The notes: generated by a model not told the origin, from the letters alone. 64,000 nucleotides of DNA from QHVT01 sp036389275 (GCA_036389275.1 DASVQE010000114.1:1-64000); one strand, 5' to 3'; positions 46,175 through 55,568 are shown, numbered from the stretch's first letter. Made by a program: numbers and translations.

Positions 46175-47092
46175 CTAGCGGTCGGAATCGAGAACGAACT
46201 GCGCCCGGCAGCCGTCCGAGACCCAGACACCGTTCTCGTCGAAGCCCCAGTTCGTGCCCTTGACGCAGCGCGTGTCGCTCACCTGCTTCGACATCCGCAC
46301 GCCGAAGCTCGTGTCGGCCGCGCAGTAATGCCGCTGGCCGCTCGGGGTCGACTCGCAGAGGATGGTCGTGCCGCGCGAGGACGAGGTCATGCTCTGGTAG
46401 CCGTAGTCGACGCCGATGGTGAAGTCGGCGCGGCAGCCGCCGTTGACCCAGATGCCTTGCTCGTTGAAGCCCCAAGTGCGGTCTTTGACGCAGGCGGAGT
46501 TGCTGATCTGGCGCGCCAGCTCGACGCCGAAGTAGGTGTCGGCGGGACAAGTGCGGTATTTGCCGTCCGACTCGCAGCGCACCGTCTCGGCCACGCGGTT
46601 GGCGCGGCGCGAGCGGCCGAGCTGGAACTCGGCGCGGCAGCCGTTCTGGACCCAGATGCCGTCGCGGTCGTAGCCCCAGTCTTCGCCGAAGTCGCAGGAG
46701 CTCTTGCTGATCTGCTTCGCGATCGTCACGCCGAAGCGGGTGTCGGCGTCGCAGCGATGACGGCTGCGGTCGCTCGACTCGCAGACGACGTTGCGCACCG
46801 AGCGCGGCGAGCGCTGCGTGCTGACGTTCGGGCCGTTGGTGGCGACGAAGTCGGCGCGGCATCCGTTGTCGACCCAGACCACGCCGTTGCGGTTGCCCCA
46901 GCTTTGTCCTTCAATGCACTTGACGTCGCTGAGCTGACGGCCAAGCGTCACCCGGCCGAGTCCGGCCGTACTGCACTCGCGGTATTTCCCGTTCTGCGAC
47001 TCACAACGCAGCATCGGCGTCGGCGCCGCGGCGAATGCCGCCGTGGCAGCGAGCAGCAGAATGGCGACCGCGAGCATCGCGGTTTTGTTCAT
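46175..47092 (-). CDS. secreted DUF3011 repeat protein
   Basis: The 305-residue exported protein has a signal peptide (MNKTAMLAVAILLLAATAAFAA). Four tandem DUF3011 repeats follow, each about 60-65 residues. Each has a CES..G..R.C opening, a central RQLS/KQIS.S.C segment, and a close of the type WG....GIWVNGGCRADF. The four Cys per repeat probably form disulfides. Spacers of varied length separate repeats. The family is common in Gram-negative secreted proteins and has no known activity. Confidence 0.88.
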   Translation of the reverse strand: MNKTAMLAVAILLLAATAAFAAAPTPMLRCESQNGKYRECSTAGLGRVTLGRQLSDVKCIEGQSWGNRNGVVWVDNGCRADFVATNGPNVSTQRSPRSVRNVVCESSDRSRHRCDADTRFGVTIAKQISKSSCDFGEDWGYDRDGIWVQNGCRAEFQLGRSRRANRVAETVRCESDGKYRTCPADTYFGVELARQISNSACVKDRTWGFNEQGIWVNGGCRADFTIGVDYGYQSMTSSSRGTTILCESTPSGQRHYCAADTSFGVRMSKQVSDTRCVKGTNWGFDENGVWVSDGCRAQFVLDSDR

Positions 47093-47209
47093 GGTTCACC
47101 TCCAAAGTGCAAATAAATGCGTGAGGCGGGCCAAGTCGGAGGCGCGCGGCTCCGTCACGTTCCTGCAAACCGCCGCCGCATGCCGCGCGCGCTGCCGCAT
47201 ACTCGCGTC

Positions 47210-48415
47210 ATGCGCGCCGCTCTCGCCGCATTCATCCTGGCGTCGACTGCACTCGCCGCCTCGGCGCAGCTCGCGCCGCTGCAGCCACGCGTCTGGCCGC
47301 TCGCCGGCGACGATCCGGCGCTCTCCTCCACCGCCGATCTCGCACCGCTGCGCTCTCTCATCGGCAACGCCTCCATCGTCGCCCTCGGCGAGAGCTATCA
47401 CACCTCCGCCGGCTTCTATCGGATGAAGCATCGCCTCTTCCGCTACCTCGTGTCCGAGCTCGGCTTTCGCGCCTTAGCCATCGAGAGCCTCTGGCAAGGT
47501 GCCGAGCGCGCCGGCGACTACGTCCAGACTTGCAGCGGCACGCCCGAGCGCGCCATCGCCGATCACATCAACGTCTGGCAGAGCAGCGAGTACGCCGATC
47601 TGGTGCGCTGGATGTGCCAGTGGAACAGCGCCCATCCCGACGCCGCCGACAAGATCACGCTCTTCGGCTTCGACATCCAGCAGCCGTGGTACGACGGGCC
47701 GGCGCTCATCGCCTTCCTCGAGCGCGCCGGCGTGCCGCGCAGCGATCCGCGCTCGAAAGGCATCGAGTCGTGCGAGGCGGTGACGACGCGCTATCCGTTC
47801 GGCGAGATTCCGCCGGAGCGCCACCAGACCTGCCTCGCCGCGCTGGCCGAGGCGGAGCGGCTGATCGATGCGGCACCGGCGCGCGAGCGCGACGTGCTGA
47901 AGCTGCGCGTGGTCGGATTGCGCGCCTGGGAGAACTCGGTCTTCCTCATCGCCCACGACTACTACGCCGGCTACAACGCCCGCGACGAAGCGATGGCGTA
48001 CGCGTTCGAGGCGCAGCGCGCGATGAAAGCGCCCGGCGCGAAGACGGTGGTGTGGGCGGCGAACTCGCACATCGCCCGCACTCCGTTGCCGCGCGGCGAG
48101 CGTCCGTTCGGCAGCTACCTCGCCGCGACGCACGGCCGCGACTACGTGAACTTCGCCCTCGCCGCCTACGACACCGAGATCGACTTCCCCGGCTTCGGCT
48201 GCGGCCCCGTGAACCGCACGCCCGGCTCATTCGAAGACGTCTACGGCCGCGGCTCCGTACCGGCGCTGCTGATCGACACCCGCAGCCGCTTCGTCCCACG
48301 CCGCAGCTTCACCATCGGCATCGACGAAGTGCGCCCGTATCGCGACTACACCGGCGCGATCGTGCTCGCCCACTCGCCGAAGATGCATCCGTACGTCTGG
48401 GCACCGTGCCGGTGA
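47210..48415 (+). CDS. erythromycin esterase family protein, exported
   Basis: The 401-residue protein has a signal peptide (MRAALAAFILASTALAASAQ). The family core follows: IVALGESYHTSAGFYRMKHRLFRYLVSELGFRALAIES (Glu-His pair of the putative active site), GFDIQQPWYDGPAL, and VVWAANSHIARTPLPRGERPFGSYLAATHGRDYVNFALA (second His). Members include Ere macrolide esterases, but most act on unknown substrates; export here argues against simple drug resistance. It overlaps the next gene by 4 bases. Confidence 0.88.
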   Translation: MRAALAAFILASTALAASAQLAPLQPRVWPLAGDDPALSSTADLAPLRSLIGNASIVALGESYHTSAGFYRMKHRLFRYLVSELGFRALAIESLWQGAERAGDYVQTCSGTPERAIADHINVWQSSEYADLVRWMCQWNSAHPDAADKITLFGFDIQQPWYDGPALIAFLERAGVPRSDPRSKGIESCEAVTTRYPFGEIPPERHQTCLAALAEAERLIDAAPARERDVLKLRVVGLRAWENSVFLIAHDYYAGYNARDEAMAYAFEAQRAMKAPGAKTVVWAANSHIARTPLPRGERPFGSYLAATHGRDYVNFALAAYDTEIDFPGFGCGPVNRTPGSFEDVYGRGSVPALLIDTRSRFVPRRSFTIGIDEVRPYRDYTGAIVLAHSPKMHPYVWAPCR

Positions 48416-49410
48416 GCGCGCTCAACCGCGCCACGCTCGCGCGTCAACTGCTCCTCGCACGCGAGCCGCTGCGCGCGACGGAGGCGGTCGCGCGACTGGC
48501 CGGCCTGCAGGCGCAGGCCTCGAAGGCGCCGTTCCTCGGCCTGGCCACGCGGCTGGACGGCTTCACCCACGACGAGCTGCGCGCGGCGATTCATCGCGGC
48601 GAGGTCGTACGCGCGACGATGATGCGCGGCACGCTGCACCTCGTCACGCGCGACGACTATCGCGCCTGGCGCCCGCTGCTGCAGCCTGCCCTGTCGAAGA
48701 GCGCGGGCACCATCGCCAGAAACGGCCCGACCATGGATCTCGACGCGCTGCTCGATGCCGCGCGCGCGCTCTACGCCGAGTCGCCGCGCACGTTCGAGGA
48801 GCTCCGCACCGAGCTCGTCGCGCGCTTTCCCAAGTGGAACGAGCGGCTGATGGGCTACGCCGTGCGCATGCACCTGCCGCTGGTGATGGTGCCGGACGAC
48901 TCGCCGTCCTGCTTTCCGCCCGAGGCTAAGTTCACGCTCGCGGAAACCGGCGCGGGTTCGCTGCACGACTTCGTGCTCCGCTACCTAGCCGCCTTCGGTC
49001 CGGCCACGCCCGCCGATTTTCAGACGTGGTCCGGCCTCGCTGGTGCGCGCGTTCTCTTCGACGACCTGCGCCCGCGGCTGCACACGTTTCGCGACACCGG
49101 CAAACGGGAGCTCTTCGACCTGCCCGACGCGCCGCGCCCCGATCCCGCCACGCCGGCGCCGCCGCGCCTTCTCCCTGAATTCGACAACCTGCTGCTCGCG
49201 CACGCCGACCGCACTCGCATCATCGCCGACGAGCACCGCCCGCGCGTCGTGACGAAGAACCTGCGCGTTCTCCCGACCTTCCTCGTCGACGGCGTCGTCG
49301 CCGGCACCTGGTCGTTCGAGAAAAAGCAGCTCGCCCTCGCACCGTTCGGCAAGCTCTCGCGCGCAGTGCGCGACGCGCTGCACGAAGACGCGGCGCGGCT
49401 GCTTCAGTAG
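48412..49410 (+). CDS. winged-helix AlkZ-like protein (HTH_42 family, possible DNA glycosylase)
   Basis: The 332-residue protein has the tandem winged-helix layout of the AlkZ/YcaQ superfamily. RLAGLQAQASKAPFLGLATRL (about 22-42) contains a Gln-x-Gln catalytic motif. VVRATMMRGTLHLVTRDDYRAWRP, RYLAAFGPATPADFQTWSGL and VVAGTWSFEKKQLALAPFG are family blocks. Members of this group can remove alkylated bases or unhook crosslinks; activity here is inferred. It starts at a GTG overlapping the esterase stop (GTGA). Confidence 0.87.
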   Translation: MSALNRATLARQLLLAREPLRATEAVARLAGLQAQASKAPFLGLATRLDGFTHDELRAAIHRGEVVRATMMRGTLHLVTRDDYRAWRPLLQPALSKSAGTIARNGPTMDLDALLDAARALYAESPRTFEELRTELVARFPKWNERLMGYAVRMHLPLVMVPDDSPSCFPPEAKFTLAETGAGSLHDFVLRYLAAFGPATPADFQTWSGLAGARVLFDDLRPRLHTFRDTGKRELFDLPDAPRPDPATPAPPRLLPEFDNLLLAHADRTRIIADEHRPRVVTKNLRVLPTFLVDGVVAGTWSFEKKQLALAPFGKLSRAVRDALHEDAARLLQ

Positions 49411-50396
49411 TCGAAGACGTGCTCGACGCGATACGGCGGCCGCGTGTAGCGCGCGAGCGCCGCCGAGAGCGACGCCACCGGCACCTGCACCAGCAGGCGC
49501 TCCGTGCCCGGCTCGGTGAGGATCGGCTGGCGCAGCAGCAGACCGTCGCTCGCGTTCCGATCGCCGCCGCGCTGCAACACGCTGAGCAGAATCGGTCCGC
49601 GGTTGCCCGCGACTTCGCGGAACTGCACGCCGTCGCGCGCGAGCTGCGATGCGGCGATGGTGAAGCCTTCGTAACGCGGCAGCGTCACCAGCAGCGCGCC
49701 ATCGGGCAACGCGCGCAGCAGCGTCACGCCATCCGGCAGGCGCGACGGCGCGCGATCGATCACTGCCGCCGTCACCGGCAGCGGCGTCTCGTAGGCCGCG
49801 TGCGTCGCCTTCATGATCATCCAGCCGTAGATCGCCTTCGCGCCGTACTCGCTCGTCAACGCGTACTTGCGCTCCCACTTCCGCAGCGGATCGCGGCCCC
49901 ACATTCCGGTCCGCGTCCAGATCGCCCGCAGCCGCGTGGCAAAGTCGAACTCGTACCACGGCCGCACGCGGATGAAGTCGACGTACTCCTGCGCATACGT
50001 CGCCGCCAGCCGCTCCTCGGCCGTCATGCCGTGCCGCCGCGTGAGCTCGGCCAGCCGTCCGATCAGCGTCTCGTACGCCGCGCGCACCGCGTACTCGACG
50101 GTGGTGCTCGTGCCGATGACGAGGATCATCACGTGATATCCGCCGTTGAACGGATAGCGGCCGCGCGTCGCGTTCCAGACGGCGTCGTACGAGCGCCAGA
50201 ACTGCGCGATGTGCCCGAGGGATGGGAAGCGGCTCGGCACGTGCTCGCGCGTGAACGCCGCGTACTCCGCCGGGCTGAAGACGAGGAACCACTCCGGAAA
50301 CGTGAGGAAGGTCTGGTCCGGCGGACGGCGATGCTCCGGCGGCGTCTGCGCGGCGAGCGTGGTGGCCACGAGCAGCAGCGCGGCGAGACGCTTCAT
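49404..50396 (-). CDS. exported hypothetical protein
   Basis: The 330-residue protein has a signal peptide (MKRLAALLLVATTLAAQ). A helical body follows with DQTFLTFPEWFLVFSPAEYAAFTREHVPSRFPSLGHIAQFWRSYDAVW, GGYHVMILVIGTSTTVEYAVRAAYETLIGRLAELTR and EYGAKAIYGWMIMKATHAAYE. The end is beta-rich. I do not recognise a family. It overlaps the stop of the FAD-oxidase/methyltransferase fusion gene by 4 bases, so the two are coupled and may share a pathway. Its 3' end overlaps the AlkZ-like gene by 7 bases. Confidence 0.7.
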   Translation of the reverse strand: MKRLAALLLVATTLAAQTPPEHRRPPDQTFLTFPEWFLVFSPAEYAAFTREHVPSRFPSLGHIAQFWRSYDAVWNATRGRYPFNGGYHVMILVIGTSTTVEYAVRAAYETLIGRLAELTRRHGMTAEERLAATYAQEYVDFIRVRPWYEFDFATRLRAIWTRTGMWGRDPLRKWERKYALTSEYGAKAIYGWMIMKATHAAYETPLPVTAAVIDRAPSRLPDGVTLLRALPDGALLVTLPRYEGFTIAASQLARDGVQFREVAGNRGPILLSVLQRGGDRNASDGLLLRQPILTEPGTERLLVQVPVASLSAALARYTRPPYRVEHVFDY

Positions 50397-52963
50397 GACG
50401 TGAACGCCATCAGCGTGTTGTCCGATGGATCGTGCGCCTGCAGGATGCGCGCGCCGGTATCGCGGAAGCCGCGCTCGCCGAGGAAGCGCGCCCACGTTTC
50501 CACCGACGCGAAGTGGCGCAGCTCCTTCGCATTCACGTCCCACGGCACGCCGAGGCCGGCGTTGAAGACCGTGTGCGCGAGTGAGACGAACGCGTCCATC
50601 TGCGGCGTCTTCACGTCGTGGTCGCGTACGAGAAAGAGTCCGCCGGGACGGAGCACGCGGCGCACCGAATCGACGAACGCGCCGAGGCGGTGCGGCGGCG
50701 CGTGATGCAATCCGATGAAACAGGTCACCAGGTCGACGCTCGCGTCGGGAATCGCCGGCGGCAGCGGATCGTAATCGCCGAGCGGCACGAACGTCCCGAT
50801 CTTCGTGATGCAGCCACGCTCCGCGATGTCGACCGGAGAGTTCGACGGCGCGACGTCGTTCACCAGCCAGATCGGCTCCTCAATGTCGACGTGCTTGCGC
50901 AGCTCGCTCACGTAGCGGCCGGTCGAGCCGATCTCGACGTAGCCGCGGATCTTCTTCCGCTCGCCGAGGATCGACAGCGTCTGCCGCGTCATCTCCTCTT
51001 TTTGTTTCTTGAGCGCGGGCAGCGCGTACGACACGTCGGCCAGCGGCGGCTTGATCTCCGGCAGCCGCTCCTGGATGTAGCGATACACCTCTTCGTCCGT
51101 CTTGCACGCGTCGCACGCCTGGCGAATGAGCGTCTGCAACCGGTCCTCGGGATAGACGTGATAGACGTTCTGCAGGAACTGATAGAAGGCGTCGAACGAC
51201 GCCACGTTCCCGAACACCGAGTGGAACTCCGAGCCGGCGACGACCGCGGCCGGCTGCGGCGCGCGCTCGTAGTAGGTGTCCCACAGCACGTTGCGCAGCC
51301 GGAACTGCGGGTCGTACTTGCGCTTGAGCGCGAAGAGCTCCTTCGCCCGCGGATAGGCGGCGTGAAACTGCTCCGGCGTCGCGTGCGCCTGATACGGCAG
51401 GTAGTACGTGCCGCCGCAGCTCAGCGCCGCGTCGATCAGCTCGCGCGTCCAGACGCCGACGCGCGTGCGGGCGTTCTCGCGCACGCGCTGCTTGTAGTAG
51501 AGGACGAACGCGAACACCTCTTCGCGCGCCCAGGCCAGCAACGAGCCGGGATCGGGCAGGGCGTGGCGCACGGAGACGTTGATGACGTTGACGCGATGGC
51601 GCCCGAGGATCTCGGCCATCTTCGGCACGAACTCGTCGAAGCGGTCGACCGGGACGAAGTACTCCTGCAGCACGTACGTCCGCTCGCGGCGCGACGGCGG
51701 CTCGAGCTCGGCCACGTCGTAGCCCGCCTCGAAATTGCGCCAGTGCACGGCGCGGCGGCGGTAGAGGATCGGGTCGACGATGAACTCGCGACGCCACTTG
51801 CCGAGCGGCGTCTCGGTGATCGCCCAGAGAAAATATTGTTCGATGAGATGCAGTCTGCCGGGGCTCTGCAGACGCCGCGGCTCGGTGGCGGCGCGCTCGG
51901 TCTCGATCCACGTCACCGAGCGCGCCCGTGTGTAATGCGGCGGATAGAGATCGGCGTTATGGAACACCGCTTTTCGGGAGTTCCGGACCTGCTGCCGGAA
52001 ATGCGCGAGGTATTGCTCGCGCGGCAGCTTCACCGCCACGCGCTCGACGCGTTTGTTCTCCGCCAGCTCGAGCTCCGCCTCGACGATCACGCCGAGGCCG
52101 CCGTAGCCGCCGATCGCGCCGAAGAAGAGATCACGGTTGTGCGAGGGCGAAGCCTCCACGATCGTGGCGTCGCCGAGGACGAGGGTAATGGCGCGAACGG
52201 ACAGGATCAGCGGCCCGAGACCGACGTAGCGGCCGTGCACGTTCACGCTGAGCGAGCCGCCGACGGTGAAGTTCGCGTAGGTCTGCATGATCTTCACGGC
52301 CAGGCCGTGCGGATCGATGAAGCGCTGGATGTCGCACCAGCGGATGCCGGCCTGCACGCGGATCGTCCGCTCGGCCGGCGAGAAGCGCACCACCTGGTTG
52401 AGGCGGCGCATGTCGAGGTGCAGGCTGCCTTCGCTCGCGGTCTGCCCGCCCATGCTGAAATGTCCGCCGCCGACGGAGATCGGTCCACTCGAGCGGAGGA
52501 TGGCCGCGCAAACTTCGTCGACACTCGCCGGCACGACGATGGCCGCGACGCGTACGGGATTGAGGGCGGTGACGTCGTTGACCACCGCGCGCCCGTCGCC
52601 ATCGAGCAGCGGCAGTTTCACAGTGTGGTAGTCGGCGCCGGCGCTGCGCGGATCGGGTCCGTAGCGATTGTCGCCGTCGGTGCCTTTTCGAAAAGCGAGG
52701 TCGACGCCGACCACGATCGCGCCGGCGATCGGAATGAGCAGCAGAAGCAGCCGCGCAGGCGATCGATCGAGGTCGTGATAGCGGCGCGCCGCGGCGACGT
52801 ACGAGATCCAGAAGAAGGGCGGATACAACAGGAGCGTGCTGCCGCGTCCAAAGAGCGCCTCCAGTCCCGCGTAAAGCAAGACGAAGAGCGCACCGGCGAG
52901 GAGCATGACGAGCCAGTAGCGCGAGCGCGCTGCGCGCCCACGCGGAAGCAGATCAGGATGCAT
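50393..52963 (-). CDS. DUF805 / FAD-linked oxidase / SAM methyltransferase fusion protein
   Basis: The 856-residue protein joins three parts. Residues about 1-105 form a DUF805-like membrane domain with three or four TM helices, closing with GTDGDNRYGPDP. Residues about 125-330 form a PCMH-type FAD domain (ISVGGGHFSMGGQTA with a His for possible covalent FAD; NFTVGGSLSVNVHG; IGGYGGLGVIVEAEL), followed by an aldonolactone-oxidase-like cap (to about 570, ending with KRKYDPQFRLRN). Residues about 650-856 form a class I methyltransferase (GYVEIGSTGRYVSEL, VDLVTCFIGLHHAPP, RVLRPGGLFLVRDHD). No substrate can be assigned. Confidence 0.88.
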   Translation of the reverse strand: MHPDLLPRGRAARSRYWLVMLLAGALFVLLYAGLEALFGRGSTLLLYPPFFWISYVAAARRYHDLDRSPARLLLLLIPIAGAIVVGVDLAFRKGTDGDNRYGPDPRSAGADYHTVKLPLLDGDGRAVVNDVTALNPVRVAAIVVPASVDEVCAAILRSSGPISVGGGHFSMGGQTASEGSLHLDMRRLNQVVRFSPAERTIRVQAGIRWCDIQRFIDPHGLAVKIMQTYANFTVGGSLSVNVHGRYVGLGPLILSVRAITLVLGDATIVEASPSHNRDLFFGAIGGYGGLGVIVEAELELAENKRVERVAVKLPREQYLAHFRQQVRNSRKAVFHNADLYPPHYTRARSVTWIETERAATEPRRLQSPGRLHLIEQYFLWAITETPLGKWRREFIVDPILYRRRAVHWRNFEAGYDVAELEPPSRRERTYVLQEYFVPVDRFDEFVPKMAEILGRHRVNVINVSVRHALPDPGSLLAWAREEVFAFVLYYKQRVRENARTRVGVWTRELIDAALSCGGTYYLPYQAHATPEQFHAAYPRAKELFALKRKYDPQFRLRNVLWDTYYERAPQPAAVVAGSEFHSVFGNVASFDAFYQFLQNVYHVYPEDRLQTLIRQACDACKTDEEVYRYIQERLPEIKPPLADVSYALPALKKQKEEMTRQTLSILGERKKIRGYVEIGSTGRYVSELRKHVDIEEPIWLVNDVAPSNSPVDIAERGCITKIGTFVPLGDYDPLPPAIPDASVDLVTCFIGLHHAPPHRLGAFVDSVRRVLRPGGLFLVRDHDVKTPQMDAFVSLAHTVFNAGLGVPWDVNAKELRHFASVETWARFLGERGFRDTGARILQAHDPSDNTLMAFTS

Positions 52964-52991
52964 GAGTGCCCTGAGTATAAAGGGCGGGCGG

Positions 52992-53372
52992 CTACCGCGA
53001 CTCGTTCAGAAGCAGCACCAGCTCCTGGGCGCGCATATCCGCGTTGGTGCCTGCGGCGAGGCGGTACTCGCCTTCGTGCTGCTCCACGGTGCGCAGGCGT
53101 TCGAGGTCGTTGCGGCTGATGCCGTGCTCCTTGGCGAACGGCAGCCATTCGGGCGGGACGTTCGCTTCGAGATCGGTCTCCGCGAGCAGCGGCTCGCCCG
53201 CGCAGTTGTAGTGCTCGCAGCCGAACTGCTCGGAGCATTCGGGGCACGGCGGCGGATCGTCGAAATCGGCCAGCTCACTCTCCGTGAGCACGCGCATCAC
53301 GCCCGCTTTCCGATCGCGGACGTACGTCAGGCCGCTGGTACTGCGCGACAGGAGGTCGAAGCGATCGGTCAT
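52992..53372 (-). CDS. small Cys-rich hypothetical protein
   Basis: The 126-residue protein has TSGLTYVRDRKAGVMRVLTESELADFDDPPPCPECSEQFGCEHYNCAGEPLL, where C-x2-C-x5-C-x4-C may bind zinc. A helical C-terminus follows (WLPFAKEHGISRNDLERLRTV). The ATG at 53372 begins MTDRFDLLSRS. No family is recognised. It lies upstream of and co-directional with the fusion gene, 28 bases apart. Confidence 0.7.
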   Translation of the reverse strand: MTDRFDLLSRSTSGLTYVRDRKAGVMRVLTESELADFDDPPPCPECSEQFGCEHYNCAGEPLLAETDLEANVPPEWLPFAKEHGISRNDLERLRTVEQHEGEYRLAAGTNADMRAQELVLLLNESR

Positions 53373-53438
53373 GGCCGCGTATGTTAGCAAGAGGGCGTGC
53401 CGCGGAGTGGCTCGCGATCGAGCCACTCCGCGGTGGTG

Positions 53439-54410
53439 TTACGCGGCGGCCGCGGCCGTCAGCGTCGTCGCGGCGGCGATGATGCGATCGGCGTTCGGCA
53501 CGTACGCCTGTTCGAGCGGGAACGACGCCGCGACCGGCGCGTCGGCGCCGGTGAGGCGGACGATCGGCGCGCGTAGTGACGTGAACGCTTTTTCCGAAAG
53601 CATGGCCGAGACTTCGGCGGCGACGCCGCAGAGACCCGACGCTTCGTGGACAATGATGGCTCGGCCGGTTTTCCGCACCGACGCGAGGATCGTCGCTTCA
53701 TCCAGCGGCTTGAGCGTGCGCAGGTCGATCACTTCCGCGTCGACGCCGTTCTCCGCCAGCACCTTCGCCGCGTCGAGGCAGGTCTGCACCGTCTTGCCGT
53801 ACGAGATCAGCGACACGTCGCGGCCTTCGCGGCGCACGGCCGCTTTGCCGAGCGGCACGAGCGCGTCGTCGCCATCCGCCACTTCGCCCGGCACGAACAG
53901 CAGCGCGATGTCGGAGAAAAACATGACCGGGTTGTCGTCGCGGATGGCGCTCTTGAGCAGCCCCTTGAAATCGGCCGGCGTCGACGGCATCACCACCTTC
54001 AAACCGGGAGCATGGACGAACCACGCCTCCAGATTGTGGTTGTGCTGCGCGCCGACGCCCCAACCGGCGCCGGTGCGCGCCAGCGTCACCATCGGGAACG
54101 AGAACTGGCCGCCGGACAAAAAGCGCAGCTTGCCGGCGCTGTTCACGATCTCGTCCATCGCGAAGGTGAGAAACGGCGCAAACAGCAGATCGATGACCGG
54201 ACGCAGCCCGGTGGCCGCGGCGCCGGCGGCGGTGCCGGCGATGATCCCTTCGGCCAGCGGCGTGTTGCGCACGCGCTTGTCGCCGAATTCCGCGACGAGC
54301 GCGTAGCCCTTCGTGGCCACGCCTTCGCCGAACGTGATGACATTGCGGTCCCGCCGCATCTCCTCGGCCAGCGCTTCGGTGATCGCTTGATCAGCAGTGA
54401 TGGTTCTCAT
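53439..54410 (-). CDS. 2-oxoacid dehydrogenase E1 component, beta subunit
   Basis: The 323-residue protein is the transketolase-like beta chain of a pyruvate, acetoin or branched-chain dehydrogenase E1. ITFGEGVATKGYALVAEFGDKRVRNTPLAEGIIAGTAAGAAATGLRPVID, TGAGWGVGAQHNHNLEAWFVHAPGLKVVMPSTPADFKGLL and IDLRTLKPLD are typical. The active-site His lies in GAQHNHN. It follows the alpha subunit with an 18-base gap. No E2 or E3 gene is nearby, so the other subunits are encoded elsewhere. Confidence 0.93.
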   Translation of the reverse strand: MRTITADQAITEALAEEMRRDRNVITFGEGVATKGYALVAEFGDKRVRNTPLAEGIIAGTAAGAAATGLRPVIDLLFAPFLTFAMDEIVNSAGKLRFLSGGQFSFPMVTLARTGAGWGVGAQHNHNLEAWFVHAPGLKVVMPSTPADFKGLLKSAIRDDNPVMFFSDIALLFVPGEVADGDDALVPLGKAAVRREGRDVSLISYGKTVQTCLDAAKVLAENGVDAEVIDLRTLKPLDEATILASVRKTGRAIIVHEASGLCGVAAEVSAMLSEKAFTSLRAPIVRLTGADAPVAASFPLEQAYVPNADRIIAAATTLTAAAAA

Positions 54411-54428
54411 GGTCGTAGTCCTTCTCCA

Positions 54429-55403
54429 TTACGCGTAGACGTCGGTGGTCAGCTCGGCGAAGCTCGGATAGGGCGACTGCAGCGCAAAATCGGCCGCCTC
54501 TTCGACGATGAGGCGCACGCGCTCGCGGATCTCCTCCGCCTCGCGCACGCTCATCGCGCCGGAGGCGAGCAGCCGCGCCTCGTACGTCTCGATCGGGTCG
54601 CGCAGCTTCCAGGCGGCGAGCTCGTTGCGGTCGACGTACGCCTGATCGTCCGGCTCCATGTGGCCGCGCATGCGGTAGGTGTAGGTCTCGAGGAGATACG
54701 GCTTGCGGTTCGCGCGCACGTACGCCGCCGCTTCGCGCGCTGCCGCGTACACCGCCTCCACGTCGTTGCCGTCCACGGTCCGCGCTTCGACTCCGTACGG
54801 GCGAGCCCAGTCCGCCACGTGATCGACGAGCATGGTCTGCTTGCGATGCACGTACGCCTGCCACTGATTGTTCTCGCAAACGTAGAGCACCGGCAGGCTC
54901 CACACGGCGGAGAGATTGACAGACTCGTGAAAAATGCCCTCGGTTGCGGCGCCGTCGCCGAAGAAGACGGTGGTGATGGCGTCGCTCTCCTCCGACATCG
55001 ACTGCGACAGCGCCACGCCCGTGGCCAGCGACAGCTCGCCGCCGACGATGGTCGAGGTCAGCACGACGCCGAGCTCCTTGACCGAGATGTGCAGGCTGCC
55101 GCTCTTTCCTTTGCAGTAGCCGGTCGCTTTGCCGAGGATCTCCGCGAGCACGCGCCCCGGATCGGCGCCGCGCGCGAGCAGATGGCCGGCGCTGCGATGG
55201 TTGGTGAGAATCAAATCGCTCGGTCCGAGGGCGCGCATCACGCCGACGGCGGAAGCTTCCTGCCCGACCGAGGTGCACATGTTCGGTGACTTGCCGGCGG
55301 CGCGCAGCTCGGCGGACTTGAGCTCGAAAGTGCGGATCAAGAGCATCGACTCGAGCGCCTCGGTGGCGCGTGCGAGATCGACTGCGGTTTCGGTGATCGT
55401 CAT
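54429..55403 (-). CDS. 2-oxoacid dehydrogenase E1 component, alpha subunit
   Basis: The 324-residue protein is the TPP-binding alpha chain. SVGQEASAVGVMRALGPSDLILTNHRSAGHLLARG, then the TPP motif FFGDGAATEGIFHESVNLSAVWSLPVLYVCENNQWQAY (GDG...N), and TYRMRGHMEPDDQAYVDRNEL are diagnostic. It resembles acetoin dehydrogenase AcoA and PdhA equally by eye. GGAG lies 7-10 bases before the ATG at 55403. Its upstream region has the six-block architecture shared with the cytochrome c gene. Confidence 0.93.
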   Translation of the reverse strand: MTITETAVDLARATEALESMLLIRTFELKSAELRAAGKSPNMCTSVGQEASAVGVMRALGPSDLILTNHRSAGHLLARGADPGRVLAEILGKATGYCKGKSGSLHISVKELGVVLTSTIVGGELSLATGVALSQSMSEESDAITTVFFGDGAATEGIFHESVNLSAVWSLPVLYVCENNQWQAYVHRKQTMLVDHVADWARPYGVEARTVDGNDVEAVYAAAREAAAYVRANRKPYLLETYTYRMRGHMEPDDQAYVDRNELAAWKLRDPIETYEARLLASGAMSVREAEEIRERVRLIVEEAADFALQSPYPSFAELTTDVYA

Positions 55404-55536
55404 TCGCGTTCTCCTTTGTTCCGCACGCAATCTAGGCTCGCCGCGAACGGCGCGGTCCTAAGACTTCGCTAGGCGAACACGAAAAGATCGACGCTCGCGC
55501 GATGACGCGCGGCCGAACTTCTTAAAGGGATGCTAA
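55404..55536 (-). promoter_or_regulatory. conserved upstream regulatory region, copy 2 (E1 operon)
   Basis: Read on the minus strand: TTAGCATCCCTTTAAGAA (55519-55536), 28 bases, CGATCTTTTCG (55480-55490), 6 bases, CCTAG (55469-55473), 2 bases, AAGTCTTAG (55458-55466), 22 bases, CTAGATTGC (55427-55435), 23 bases to the ATG. Internal spacings equal those of copy 1 exactly, while spacer bases differ. The complement of the first block lies 32 bases from the divergent FHA gene, as it lies 13 bases from plsB in copy 1, so it may serve the divergent gene. Confidence 0.8.
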
Positions 55537-55568
55537 GCGCGCTGCTATCATGCCGCCGAGGTCCCGCA

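Noticed and set aside
47210..48415. Macrolide resistance gene
   Set aside because: The protein belongs to the erythromycin esterase family, but it has a signal peptide and no resistance context, so a drug-resistance call is not supported.
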